Source of the DNA: Flavobacterium sp. SM15
GTDB taxonomy: Bacteria; Bacteroidota; Bacteroidia; Flavobacteriales; Flavobacteriaceae
Direction: 5' to 3'
Length of the DNA stretch: 64,000 nucleotides
NCBI RefSeq assembly: GCF_022012335.1
Contig: NZ_JAKLTO010000003.1
Coordinates: forward strand, 415,487 to 479,486
The translations under genes and the position numbers were made by a program. Below, piece after piece: positions 18,259-24,198 of this stretch (position 1 is the stretch's first letter; the number at the start of each line of letters is the position of its first letter). The notes under the pieces were generated by a model. It was not told where the DNA came from. It saw only the letters and a program-made list of their open reading frames with translations, and did no database searches.

Positions 18259-18972
18259 ATGAAAAATACATTATTTATCTCCTTGTTTATCGTTGCCTTG
18301 ATACTACCTACAAGCTCGTTCGCTCAGATGTCTAATGAAAATAAAGCAGTTGAAATAGTTGAAAAAGCAATTAAGGCAATGGGCGGTAAAGATTTCTTAA
18401 AAAGCATCACTACCTTATATACAGATTCAAAAACAACCATGGAAGGTCATGAGGTGAATTGGATAACCAAAGAGATGCTACCCAACAAAGGAAGTTTTGA
18501 CATTGTTTTTCAGGGAAGAACCGTTTATAAATCCTGGTTTGACGGTACGACAGGGTATGAATTAGCAGCGGGAGAAAGAAAGTTAGCGAACCAGGATGAA
18601 TTCAAAAATAAAAAATACAAGAAAAATATTTTTAATGAATTCGACTATTTAGATAAAACGTTGTACACGCTTGAATACATCGGTGAAGAAAAAGCAAACG
18701 GTTTAGTTTGCCAAAAAATCAAGACAACTTTAGCGAACGGAGAAGTAAAATATTTATATTACTCGAATGAGACAGGCCTGCAAATAAAAGAGGAAACCGT
18801 TGCCAATGCAGAGACAGGTTCGTTCAGTTCTGTCCTTTTCGGCGGCTATAAAAAATACGGAAATCTAACCTATTACAGTACAATGACATTTTTAGCGGAA
18901 GGTAATAATCAAACTGCAACAGTTCTTGAATTGTATTATAATAAAGGGATTTCTCAGGAAGATTTTAAATAA
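18259..18972 (+). CDS. Secreted LolA-like (outer-membrane lipoprotein sorting-like) protein
   Basis: About 237 residues. The start at 18259 (ATG; MKNTLFISLFIVALILPTSS) gives a clean signal peptide with cleavage after SFAQ; an upstream in-frame TTG at 18214 lies in repeat B and is unlikely. The mature part starts with AVEIVEKAIKAMGGKDFLKSI, a pattern common at the start of periplasmic proteins with a LolA/LolB-like half-barrel (a helix followed by TLYTDSK-type strands), and continues as alternating beta strands. Role unknown: LolA-fold proteins bind lipids or lipoproteins, but the specific function is inference. It shares a bidirectional terminator with the next, convergent gene. Confidence 0.75.
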   Translation: MKNTLFISLFIVALILPTSSFAQMSNENKAVEIVEKAIKAMGGKDFLKSITTLYTDSKTTMEGHEVNWITKEMLPNKGSFDIVFQGRTVYKSWFDGTTGYELAAGERKLANQDEFKNKKYKKNIFNEFDYLDKTLYTLEYIGEEKANGLVCQKIKTTLANGEVKYLYYSNETGLQIKEETVANAETGSFSSVLFGGYKKYGNLTYYSTMTFLAEGNNQTATVLELYYNKGISQEDFK

Positions 18973-18980
18973 TAAGACTA

Positions 18981-19013
18981 AAAAAGGGCAACTCAATGGA
19001 GCTGCCCTTTTTT
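18981..19013. terminator. Bidirectional terminator
   Basis: Stem AAAAGGGCAACTC / GAGCTGCCCTTTT (one mismatch) with a 4-nt loop, flanked by A and T runs. It lies between convergent genes ending at 18972 and 19015. Confidence 0.88.
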
Positions 19014-19014
19014 G

Positions 19015-19425
19015 TTACTGTAATGTTCCCCTATGTGCGGTTAGGCTCGTGATGAAGGTGTCTACTTCGATAAGTTCTTTGCTGATGCGCTCCAGTTCCA
19101 ATTCCTTTTCCAGCAAGGCAACAGAACCATAATTTTCCCTGCGGGTTTCTAAAACAAATTGCCTGTATTCCAAGCGTTTTTTCTTTTTGATGGCTTCCTC
19201 CCTTGTGGTACCTTCCGATACAACAGCAAGTACCTGATCGTTTGCGGCAATTTCAATCAGCACACCCTGTAAGATGGCATCAATCTCTACCGAAGTGGTC
19301 CCATAGGTCGCCACCGCGTACTCCTCATTCATCTTTTTACGGGTTAAACCGGTTTTCTCTTTGTTAGCCCATGCCAATAATACGTCGCAATCGGTTACTG
19401 TGGTAATTCTGTTCAATGAATACAT
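19015..19425 (-). CDS. Uncharacterised coiled-coil protein
   Basis: 136 residues, soluble, with no signal peptide. The N-terminal half (MYSLNRITTVTDCDVLLAWANKE) is a short globular helix region; the second half, from about residue 75, is a charged heptad-like helix (EEAIKKKKRLEYRQFVLETR ... LLEKELELERISKELIEVDTF). I do not recognise the family. It is 145 bp downstream of the HTH/coiled-coil gene on the same strand, and that partner also ends in a long charged helix, so the two could interact; this is inference. Both sit in a repeat-rich accessory stretch. Confidence 0.65.
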   Translation of the reverse strand: MYSLNRITTVTDCDVLLAWANKEKTGLTRKKMNEEYAVATYGTTSVEIDAILQGVLIEIAANDQVLAVVSEGTTREEAIKKKKRLEYRQFVLETRRENYGSVALLEKELELERISKELIEVDTFITSLTAHRGTLQ

Positions 19426-19570
19426 AATTTAAATTTTTAAAGGTTTATAATACCAAGTCATTTTCAAATGTGATGCCAAAAAATTCCCACAAATAATACT
19501 GTGAGAAAATTTAACATTTTGTAGGAAAAACAAACCTTTCAATGATTTAATTTATGTTGTTGATTCTCAA

Positions 19571-20098
19571 TTATTTTTCTCCCTCAGTCATTTTATTTTC
19601 GATTTTCAATTTTAACATTTCGAGGTTTTCCTTTTGCAGTTGCAGTTCTTCGAGTTTGTACAGGCTCTGTTTTTTTAAGGTAGCTAAAGCCCTGCTTCGG
19701 ATACTCTGTATAAAATATTTGTCTGCCTTACCCTCCTGCTGCCCTTCTAAAAAGCACATCGTTTCCAGGGCTGCAAAACTTTCGGCACGCCGGATTTCCA
19801 ACAATTCAAGTTCCTTTTCGACCTGACCCAATTTCACCTGTACTCTTAAATATTCGAGATGCCTTTTTTCTTTGGCCTGCTCCTGCTCTGCTTTGATAAG
19901 CTGCTGCGCTTCTTTGGATCGTTCTTTTTTGTGCTGTACGCCCTTCATTAAAGCAGCAAAGAATACCAATGCCTCAACAGGCAGCGAACGCTTCCCCGAC
20001 TTAAACATCGACCACTGGCTGGCGTGAATGCCCAGCAGCAGTGCCATTTCTTCCTGCGTTAAGCCTAAGAGGTTTTTTAAGGGAGTCGTGTTTTTCAT
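19571..20098 (-). CDS. Xre-type HTH protein with long C-terminal coiled coil
   Basis: 175 residues. Residues about 10-45 (LLGLTQEEMALLLGIHASQW ... SGKRSLP) form a classical Xre/Cro helix-turn-helix, in which QEEMALLLG and HASQWSMFKSG are the two helices. From about residue 55 to the end the protein is a highly charged helix rich in E, K, L and Q (for example AEQEQAKEKRHLEYLRVQVK and LYKLEELQLQKENLEMLKLK), predicted as a coiled coil. Its promoter region holds three TTAACAC-type sites at 40-bp spacing, two of them full palindromes, which suits autorepression by a multimer. No partner toxin or phage gene is present. The regulatory role is inferred from the HTH and operators. Confidence 0.75.
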   Translation of the reverse strand: MKNTTPLKNLLGLTQEEMALLLGIHASQWSMFKSGKRSLPVEALVFFAALMKGVQHKKERSKEAQQLIKAEQEQAKEKRHLEYLRVQVKLGQVEKELELLEIRRAESFAALETMCFLEGQQEGKADKYFIQSIRSRALATLKKQSLYKLEELQLQKENLEMLKLKIENKMTEGEK

Positions 20099-20126
20099 TT
20101 GTGTTAGTGTTGGTTGTTTTTCAAAC

Positions 20127-20147
20127 TTAACACAAAAATTGTGTTAA
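20127..20147. promoter_or_regulatory. Operator-like palindrome O1
   Basis: TTAACACAA, three A, TTGTGTTAA: perfect 9-bp arms, 29 bp upstream of the HTH gene start. Its TTAACAC core starts 40 bp from the core in O2. Confidence 0.7.
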
Positions 20148-20165
20148 ACATTAAAATGTTTCGAC

Positions 20166-20188
20166 TTTAACACGATTTTTGTGTTAAA
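20166..20188. promoter_or_regulatory. Operator-like palindrome O2
   Basis: TTTAACAC, 7 nt, GTGTTAAA: perfect 8-bp arms of the same sequence as O1. Centre-to-centre distance from O1 is 40 bp. Confidence 0.7.
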
Positions 20189-20204
20189 GTTTTTAAAAAT
20201 GATG

Positions 20205-20213
20205 GTTTAACAC
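20205..20213 (+). promoter_or_regulatory. Operator-like half-site O3
   Basis: GTTTAACAC, the same left arm as O2, placed exactly 40 bp beyond it. The right arm is degenerate, so it is a half-site. Confidence 0.5.
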
Positions 20214-20221
20214 GGTTTGTT

Positions 20222-20280
20222 ATTGCGAGGAGGGACGACGAAGCAATCTTATGTTGTTTTGTACTTTGTTTTGACGTAAA
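20222..20280 (+). repeat. Dispersed repeat C (copy 2) plus a fragment of element A
   Basis: 20222-20250 is a short version of repeat C (ATTGCGAGG ... GAAGCAATCTT). It is followed at 20251-20280 by a piece matching the 5' border of element A (ATGTTGTTTTGTACTTTGTT against ATGTTATTCTGTACTTTGTC at 16504), truncated after about 30 bp. Confidence 0.6.
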
Positions 20281-20317
20281 CCTGCGGTATAGCTAATTCT
20301 GTATTAATTGCTTTTCT

Positions 20318-20540
20318 TTTGTCTTGACACAAATCTCTGATTCAACGAATACCAAAATAAAATATTCTCTAATGAGTTAAAAGAAACAAAAGGTCAAGAC
20401 TGGAACGCTGCACCTAAAAAACAAAGACAACTCCTAAATTATTTTAACTCGCTTCGCTCAAACAGAAAATAATTCTTAACGGAGTTGACTTTATTTTTCT
20501 TAACGGCTCCGCGTTCTAAGGTCAGGGGTGCTTTGATTAG
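20318..20540 (+). repeat. Dispersed structured intergenic element A, copy 2
   Basis: Homologous to 16518-16740 with matching length. Stem 1: GTCTTGAC (20321-20328) with GTCAAGAC (20393-20400). Stem 2: CAACTCC (20428-20434) with GGAGTTG (20481-20487), with an inner TTTT/AAAA pairing where copy 1 has TCCG/CGGA. A short hairpin-like ACTCGCTTCGCTC sits at the apex. Several differences from copy 1 are compensatory. Confidence 0.75.
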
Positions 20541-20576
20541 GGTTTTGTTATTGTTGGTCGTTTGGCTGTTACGCGC

Positions 20577-20600
20577 GGTGGCTGAGGCTCCCGAAGCCAC
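20577..20600 (+). repeat. 24-bp REP-like palindrome D, copy 1
   Basis: Arms GTGGCT and AGCCAC around GAGGCTCCCGA. Copy 2, inverted, is at 21442-21465; a variant is at 21501-21524. Confidence 0.7.
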
Positions 20601-20629
20601 TTTTTCCTTTCGTTTATTTTTTTTGAAAA

Positions 20630-20677
20630 ATCACTGAATTTGGTGATTGTGCAGGTGGCTTATTATCGGTAGGTTTG
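20630..20677 (+). repeat. Dispersed repeat B, copy 2
   Basis: 48-bp unit matching 18169-18216: hairpin ATCACT GAATTT GGTGAT, then TGTGCAGGTGGCT and ATTATCGG. Confidence 0.8.
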
Positions 20678-20878
20678 GAAAATGTACTGAGGATTGATTG
20701 CAATGGAAGTATCAACAAAGTTGCTGATAAACTTTAATTACATTTTGAAGTTTTTTATTACAAATGCTATCTTAGCGCTGATAATATATTTTCAATTTTT
20801 TGATACTAAAGCAAGAGTGATAGCATATATACGAGTTGTAACTAATGCTAAAAAAACTAAACGTTAAAAACATAATTA
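20678..20878. other. AT-rich spacer without a recognised gene
   Basis: About 200 bp of AT-rich sequence between repeat B and the truncated frame at 20879. Nothing coding or clearly structured is seen. Confidence 0.5.
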
Positions 20879-20923
20879 ATGAAATTTTTTGATTTTTTAA
20901 AGAAAAAAGAGTTCCCCCGCTAG
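20879..20923 (+). pseudogene. Possible 5' remnant of a gene cut by repeat E
   Basis: ATG followed by 13 codons (MKFFDFLKKKEFPR) and then TAG inside the repeat E sequence. The AT-rich leader and lysine-rich start look like a normal flavobacterial gene start, but the frame is lost where the repeat begins. It could equally be chance; the parent gene cannot be identified. Confidence 0.3.
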
Positions 20924-20945
20924 CGCGAGCATCTTGCTCGTGCCC
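20918..20945 (+). repeat. Dispersed palindromic repeat E
   Basis: Hairpin CGAGCA TCT TGCTCG (20926-20940) within a GC-rich block. On the reverse strand it would read HEQDARAS in one frame, a peptide familiar from spurious translations of this kind of repeat. It lies directly before the DUF3788 start. Confidence 0.65.
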
Positions 20946-20958
20946 ACAAAGAAAAACC

Positions 20959-21375
20959 ATGAAAAGCATCTTCACAAACAAAACCACTACCCCAACCCCA
21001 ACAGCCTTAGAACAAGCCTTAGCAAACACTTTCCCGCTTTGGCAAACCTTTGAAACCTTTGCAAAAGAACAATACCCAGCCGCAACCGTCGAATGGCATT
21101 ATTCCGGAGACAAATTTGGCTGGAGTTATCGGATAAAAGACAAAAAAAGAGTGTTGCTGTATTTACTTCCTCGGGATCGTTTCTTTAAAACCGCTTTTGT
21201 ATTTGGCGAGAAAGCAACCGCCCGGATTATGGAAAGCGACATATCGGAAACCATCAAAAAAGAGCTAATGCTTGCCAAACCCTATGCCGAAGGACGGGGT
21301 ATCCGAATTGAAATTAAAGACACATCGCTTGTGGCAGACATCCAAAAATTGATTACCATTAAAATCGCAAACTAA
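20959..21375 (+). CDS. DUF3788 family protein
   Basis: 138 residues, soluble. The pattern VEWHYSGDKFGWSYRIKDKK (about 48-67), then LLYLLPRDRFFKTAFVFGEKA (about 70-90) and the C-terminal YAEGRGIRIEIKD (about 113-125) match what I know of the DUF3788 family, whose biochemical role is not established. The ATG at 20959 lies 13 bp after repeat E, and no promoter was recognised. The gene stands alone between repeats D, B, E and D2/D3, typical of an accessory locus. Confidence 0.75.
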   Translation: MKSIFTNKTTTPTPTALEQALANTFPLWQTFETFAKEQYPAATVEWHYSGDKFGWSYRIKDKKRVLLYLLPRDRFFKTAFVFGEKATARIMESDISETIKKELMLAKPYAEGRGIRIEIKDTSLVADIQKLITIKIAN

Positions 21376-21441
21376 GGCGACCTCAACCCTATTGCTGTAT
21401 TTAAAAGAAAAACGCCAACGGAGCATTACGACCTAAAACAC

Positions 21442-21465
21442 GTGGCTTCGAGAGCCTCAGCCACC
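21442..21465 (-). repeat. 24-bp REP-like palindrome D, copy 2 (inverted)
   Basis: Reverse complement differs from 20577-20600 at one base in 24. With copy 1 it frames the DUF3788 gene in inverted orientation. Confidence 0.7.
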
Positions 21466-21500
21466 GATCCCTAAAACGAACGGTATTAAAAACGTCATAC

Positions 21501-21524
21501 GGTGCCTGATGCCCTCGAAGGCAC
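21501..21524 (+). repeat. Palindrome D variant, copy 3
   Basis: Arms GTGCCT and AGGCAC with the same CTCGA core as copy 2; base pairs of the stem have changed together relative to GTGGCT/AGCCAC. Confidence 0.55.
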
Positions 21525-21547
21525 ATCAATAAAAGACAAAAAAAGAA

Positions 21548-23014
21548 TTACTTAAACAACGACTTCGGCATTACCTCTTTCACCGGAATAATTTTAAAAA
21601 CCCAATTCCCAAGAGCAAAAATCACAAAAGCAACCGCAGGTTTATAACAAAGCGTCACAAACTTATTCTCAAAATCGGGCAGAAAGTACCCAACAACCAA
21701 CACTACAACCAAAAGTCCCAAAACATAAAGATACTTATAACTAAACGGATGCACGCCAAACTTACGGTAATTAAACACAATTTTGATTAGGTTATAAACA
21801 GTTAACGAAATGGAAGTGGCAATCGCAACCCCAACAATCCCCATTTTGAACACCAACAAAAAGATCAGATTATTCATAATGGTTAATAATGCTAATGCAA
21901 TAGTAGTGGTATTATTGAATTTGTAGTATTTCGAATTGGTAATGATGTAACCGTTGAATCCCGTAGCTAAATCGAATAAAAGTGCAAAACCTAAAATGTA
22001 CACTACCGGCAAACCTTTGGCTAATTCGCTGCCATTTTTCATTAGGAAAAATAGATCCTCTATACCGGAAGCAACCAAACCAAATAAAACTGCTCCCATA
22101 GTGAATAAATACAAGGAAGTTTTGTGGTGTAGGGTTTTCAAATCACCCATATTATTTTCTTCAATGTATTTAGCAATGATTGGTGCGGAAATCGTGTAAA
22201 CACCCAGAGCCGGAACGGTAATCATACGTACTAAATTCGCAGAGGTATTGTAAATGGCCAATTGAGAGAAATCGTCGATGAATTCACCAATCATGAAAGC
22301 ATCAATATTAAGGGCTACGATGGAACCCAAACTTCCAAAAAAAGTGTAGAACGAGTATTGCATCAGTTCTTTCTGGAAATTATCTTCTTTTAGGAAGGCG
22401 AAAGAGGTTTTACCTGTAAATCGGTCTAGGCGTTGTATATAGAAGAACATCCCAATTAGCGCCAAAACGAAGAACAACACTACGATCCAAATCGCTGCAG
22501 TGGCTTCCACATTCAAAAAGAAATAAGCGCCGAACGCAAAAATGAGTCCTAATTTCGGAAAAACGTTTTCGAAAATATTGGGAACAACAATTCGTTTTTT
22601 AATAGAAATAAACCTTGAAAACAACTGAATCAGCGCCAAACACAACATGACCGGAAAAATGTATTCCGCAAAAACATAAAACTGGGTTGTTCTGATTTGT
22701 TCACTAAAAAAAGACAATCCACAAAACAAAGCAGTAACGATCACAAAGTTTCTGAAAATAAACCAAATGGAATACTTCAAAAGATTGTGCTGGTTTTGCG
22801 ACTGCTCCATTTTTGGGTAAAAACGAACGTTAGCGTGCATGATACCAAAGGTCACTAGTGGCAAAGCAAGCAAAGCGGTTGGCAGGATATACTGAATCTT
22901 ACCGGCAAAAATCAAATCGTGCGGATACAGGAATACCGTTGACAAAATCCCTATCAACGTACTGAAATAGCCTACGATGCTGTATTTTAAACTTTGACGT
23001 ACGACTACGCTCAT
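21548..23014 (-). CDS. Polysaccharide flippase (Wzx/MOP-type membrane protein)
   Basis: 488 residues with about 12-14 hydrophobic segments, from the N-terminal YSIVGYFSTLIGILSTVFLY to the C-terminal PAVAFVIFALGNWVFKIIP. This is the layout of MOP-superfamily lipid-linked oligosaccharide flippases (Wzx/RfbX). It is the last gene of the minus-strand run glycosyltransferase - FkbM - four-helix cassette - flippase. Only AAAGAAAAA separates its ATG from the heptamer repeat of the inserted cassette, so expression presumably depends on read-through of the cassette. The exported glycan is unknown. Confidence 0.88.
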   Translation of the reverse strand: MSVVVRQSLKYSIVGYFSTLIGILSTVFLYPHDLIFAGKIQYILPTALLALPLVTFGIMHANVRFYPKMEQSQNQHNLLKYSIWFIFRNFVIVTALFCGLSFFSEQIRTTQFYVFAEYIFPVMLCLALIQLFSRFISIKKRIVVPNIFENVFPKLGLIFAFGAYFFLNVEATAAIWIVVLFFVLALIGMFFYIQRLDRFTGKTSFAFLKEDNFQKELMQYSFYTFFGSLGSIVALNIDAFMIGEFIDDFSQLAIYNTSANLVRMITVPALGVYTISAPIIAKYIEENNMGDLKTLHHKTSLYLFTMGAVLFGLVASGIEDLFFLMKNGSELAKGLPVVYILGFALLFDLATGFNGYIITNSKYYKFNNTTTIALALLTIMNNLIFLLVFKMGIVGVAIATSISLTVYNLIKIVFNYRKFGVHPFSYKYLYVLGLLVVVLVVGYFLPDFENKFVTLCYKPAVAFVIFALGNWVFKIIPVKEVMPKSLFK

Positions 23015-23023
23015 TTTTCTTTT

Positions 23024-23053
23024 AGTTATAAGTTATGAATTATGAGTTATGAG
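23024..23053 (+). repeat. Heptamer array, left terminal repeat
   Basis: Four 7-bp units plus AG. It contains the TAA stop (23040-23042) of the four-helix-bundle gene and encodes its last residues, HNS. Confidence 0.85.
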
Positions 23054-23405
23054 GTAGGTTTTTCTTTGAAGTGATGATTATACTTCTTATAATTTTCCGT
23101 ACTTCAATTGCCTGATTATGAATAGGCAAGAACTCTTCTTCTGAAACGATTTGTGTATCTCTTAACAATTCTAACCAATAAAGACTTTCGTCACATTCTT
23201 TTTGTGAAATTGACAATTTATGAATAAAATCCGGTTTTGACTGTGCGTTAACTGCTTCCCTTACATTGGCTCCTATCGATGTTATGGAACGTAAAAGTTG
23301 TTTACTCAAAATAAACTCTTTTTTATCCTGCTGCAATAACTGACAAAACTTAACTCCGTTTATTGCCAACTGATAACTTTTATTTTTGACTATACTTCCA
23401 CTCAT
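23040..23405 (-). CDS. Four-helix bundle protein, S23 / 23S rRNA intervening-sequence protein family
   Basis: 121 residues, wholly helical. Motifs typical of the family are visible: the N-terminal helix SYQLAINGVKFCQLLQ, the central QLLRSITSIGANVREAVNAQ (about 39-58; the S..GANV.E signature), FIHKLSISQKECDESLYWLE (about 65-84) and a C-terminal helix. Homologues are encoded inside 23S rRNA intervening sequences of some bacteria, and the same fold is used by the Avd accessory protein of diversity-generating retroelements; neither an rRNA nor a reverse transcriptase is present here. ATG at 23405 overlaps the right heptamer array and the stop overlaps the left one. It sits inside a polysaccharide operon with which it has no obvious link. 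Molecular function unknown; nucleic-acid binding is plausible from the family. Confidence 0.9.
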   Translation of the reverse strand: MSGSIVKNKSYQLAINGVKFCQLLQQDKKEFILSKQLLRSITSIGANVREAVNAQSKPDFIHKLSISQKECDESLYWLELLRDTQIVSEEEFLPIHNQAIEVRKIIRSIIITSKKNLPHNS

Positions 23406-23431
23406 AACTTATAACTCATAATTCATAACTT
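23401..23431 (-). repeat. Heptamer array, right terminal repeat
   Basis: On the minus strand four 7-bp units plus AG. The last ATGAG supplies the start codon of the four-helix-bundle gene; the outer end runs into the TAA of the FkbM gene at 23430-23432. Confidence 0.85.
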
Positions 23432-24194
23432 AATTCGGAATAAAAATGAAATTATTGATATATAGATTAAAATCGTTCAAATACTCATCTTTTTGAAACT
23501 CCGCCATTTGGTTAAAATCAAACGGAACGGTTTTCAGGGTTTTTCGATCGAAGTAAAACACCTCATATCCAAAGTCAACGATAAAATCAAAAATATTTTT
23601 AATTGGGTAGTGTGCGTGGCGCAATTCGATCTCGATGATGAAAATCGGTTTAATCGTTTTTAAAATTTCCGCGCAGCCCTTTATGGTGTCGAATTCATGC
23701 CCTTCCACATCGATTTTTATTACATCGATTTTGGAAAGCTGTTTTTCTTTTACGAATTCATCCAGCGCCACCATTTGAATTTCGACTTTCTCTACGTCTT
23801 CACCCATAGTTTCCAATGAAGCGCGTGTGTCTTGCAAGCCGTTTGCTTTCTTAGGGATGTTCAAGACAGCTGTTCCGGAATGTGAGGAGGCTGCCAACGG
23901 ATAAATTTCCGCTTTGGAAAACAAAGGCTTGATGTAATTCACTAAACTTTTGTTAGGCTCGAAACCAATCACTTTTCCTGATTTGATTACTTTTTCGGCC
24001 TGATACAAATAGATTCCTTTGTTGGTGCCGATGTCGATAAACACCGAATCCGATTTCAGAACCTGCTGGATGTACAGTAATTCCGGTTCGCATTTATAAT
24101 TGCCCGTTGCAAGAGAATCGAGCGTTTTATAATAACGTTTTTTATATAACGAAGGCCAAAATTGATAGGCCATTTTAATTAAAAATTTCAGCAT
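23430..24194 (-). CDS. FkbM-family methyltransferase
   Basis: 254 residues with a SAM-binding Rossmann fold: motif I VFIDIGTNKGIYLYQAEK (about 51-68), VIGFEPNKSLVNYI (about 75-88) and the FkbM hallmark IDVIKIDVEGHEFDTIKGC (about 157-175). FkbM enzymes O-methylate sugars or other small molecules, here probably a sugar of the glycan made by the neighbouring genes. It starts 4 bp after the stop of the glycosyltransferase gene, so the two are co-transcribed. Its stop codon abuts the inserted cassette. The exact substrate cannot be inferred. Confidence 0.9.
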   Translation of the reverse strand: MLKFLIKMAYQFWPSLYKKRYYKTLDSLATGNYKCEPELLYIQQVLKSDSVFIDIGTNKGIYLYQAEKVIKSGKVIGFEPNKSLVNYIKPLFSKAEIYPLAASSHSGTAVLNIPKKANGLQDTRASLETMGEDVEKVEIQMVALDEFVKEKQLSKIDVIKIDVEGHEFDTIKGCAEILKTIKPIFIIEIELRHAHYPIKNIFDFIVDFGYEVFYFDRKTLKTVPFDFNQMAEFQKDEYLNDFNLYINNFIFIPN

Positions 24195-24198
24195 AGCT

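Larger units (their letters stand above)
23024..23431 (-). mobile_element. Candidate 408-bp mobile cassette: four-helix-bundle gene between inverted heptamer arrays
   Basis: The cassette runs from heptamer array 23024-23053 to array 23401-23431. The arrays read AGTTATA-AGTTATG-AATTATG-AGTTATG-AG on the plus strand at the left and AGTTATG-AATTATG-AGTTATA-AGTTATG-AG on the minus strand at the right, so they are inverted and point inward. The only gene inside starts and stops within them. The outer right edge touches the FkbM stop codon, and the left edge is 9 bp from the flippase start. Mobility is inferred; no target-site duplication is proven. Confidence 0.5.

Noticed and set aside
19571..20098. 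HTH gene plus downstream gene as a toxin-antitoxin pair
   Set aside because: The genes are 145 bp apart, the downstream product has no recognisable toxin fold, and the HTH protein is much longer in its helix region than usual antitoxins.
20772..21029. 85-codon minus-strand frame opposite the DUF3788 start
   Set aside because: It covers repeat E (giving the HEQDARAS peptide) and the antisense of a real gene; no homology-like features.
23040..23405. Four-helix-bundle protein as the Avd subunit of a diversity-generating retroelement
   Set aside because: No reverse transcriptase, template repeat or variable repeat was seen in the window; only the fold is shared.
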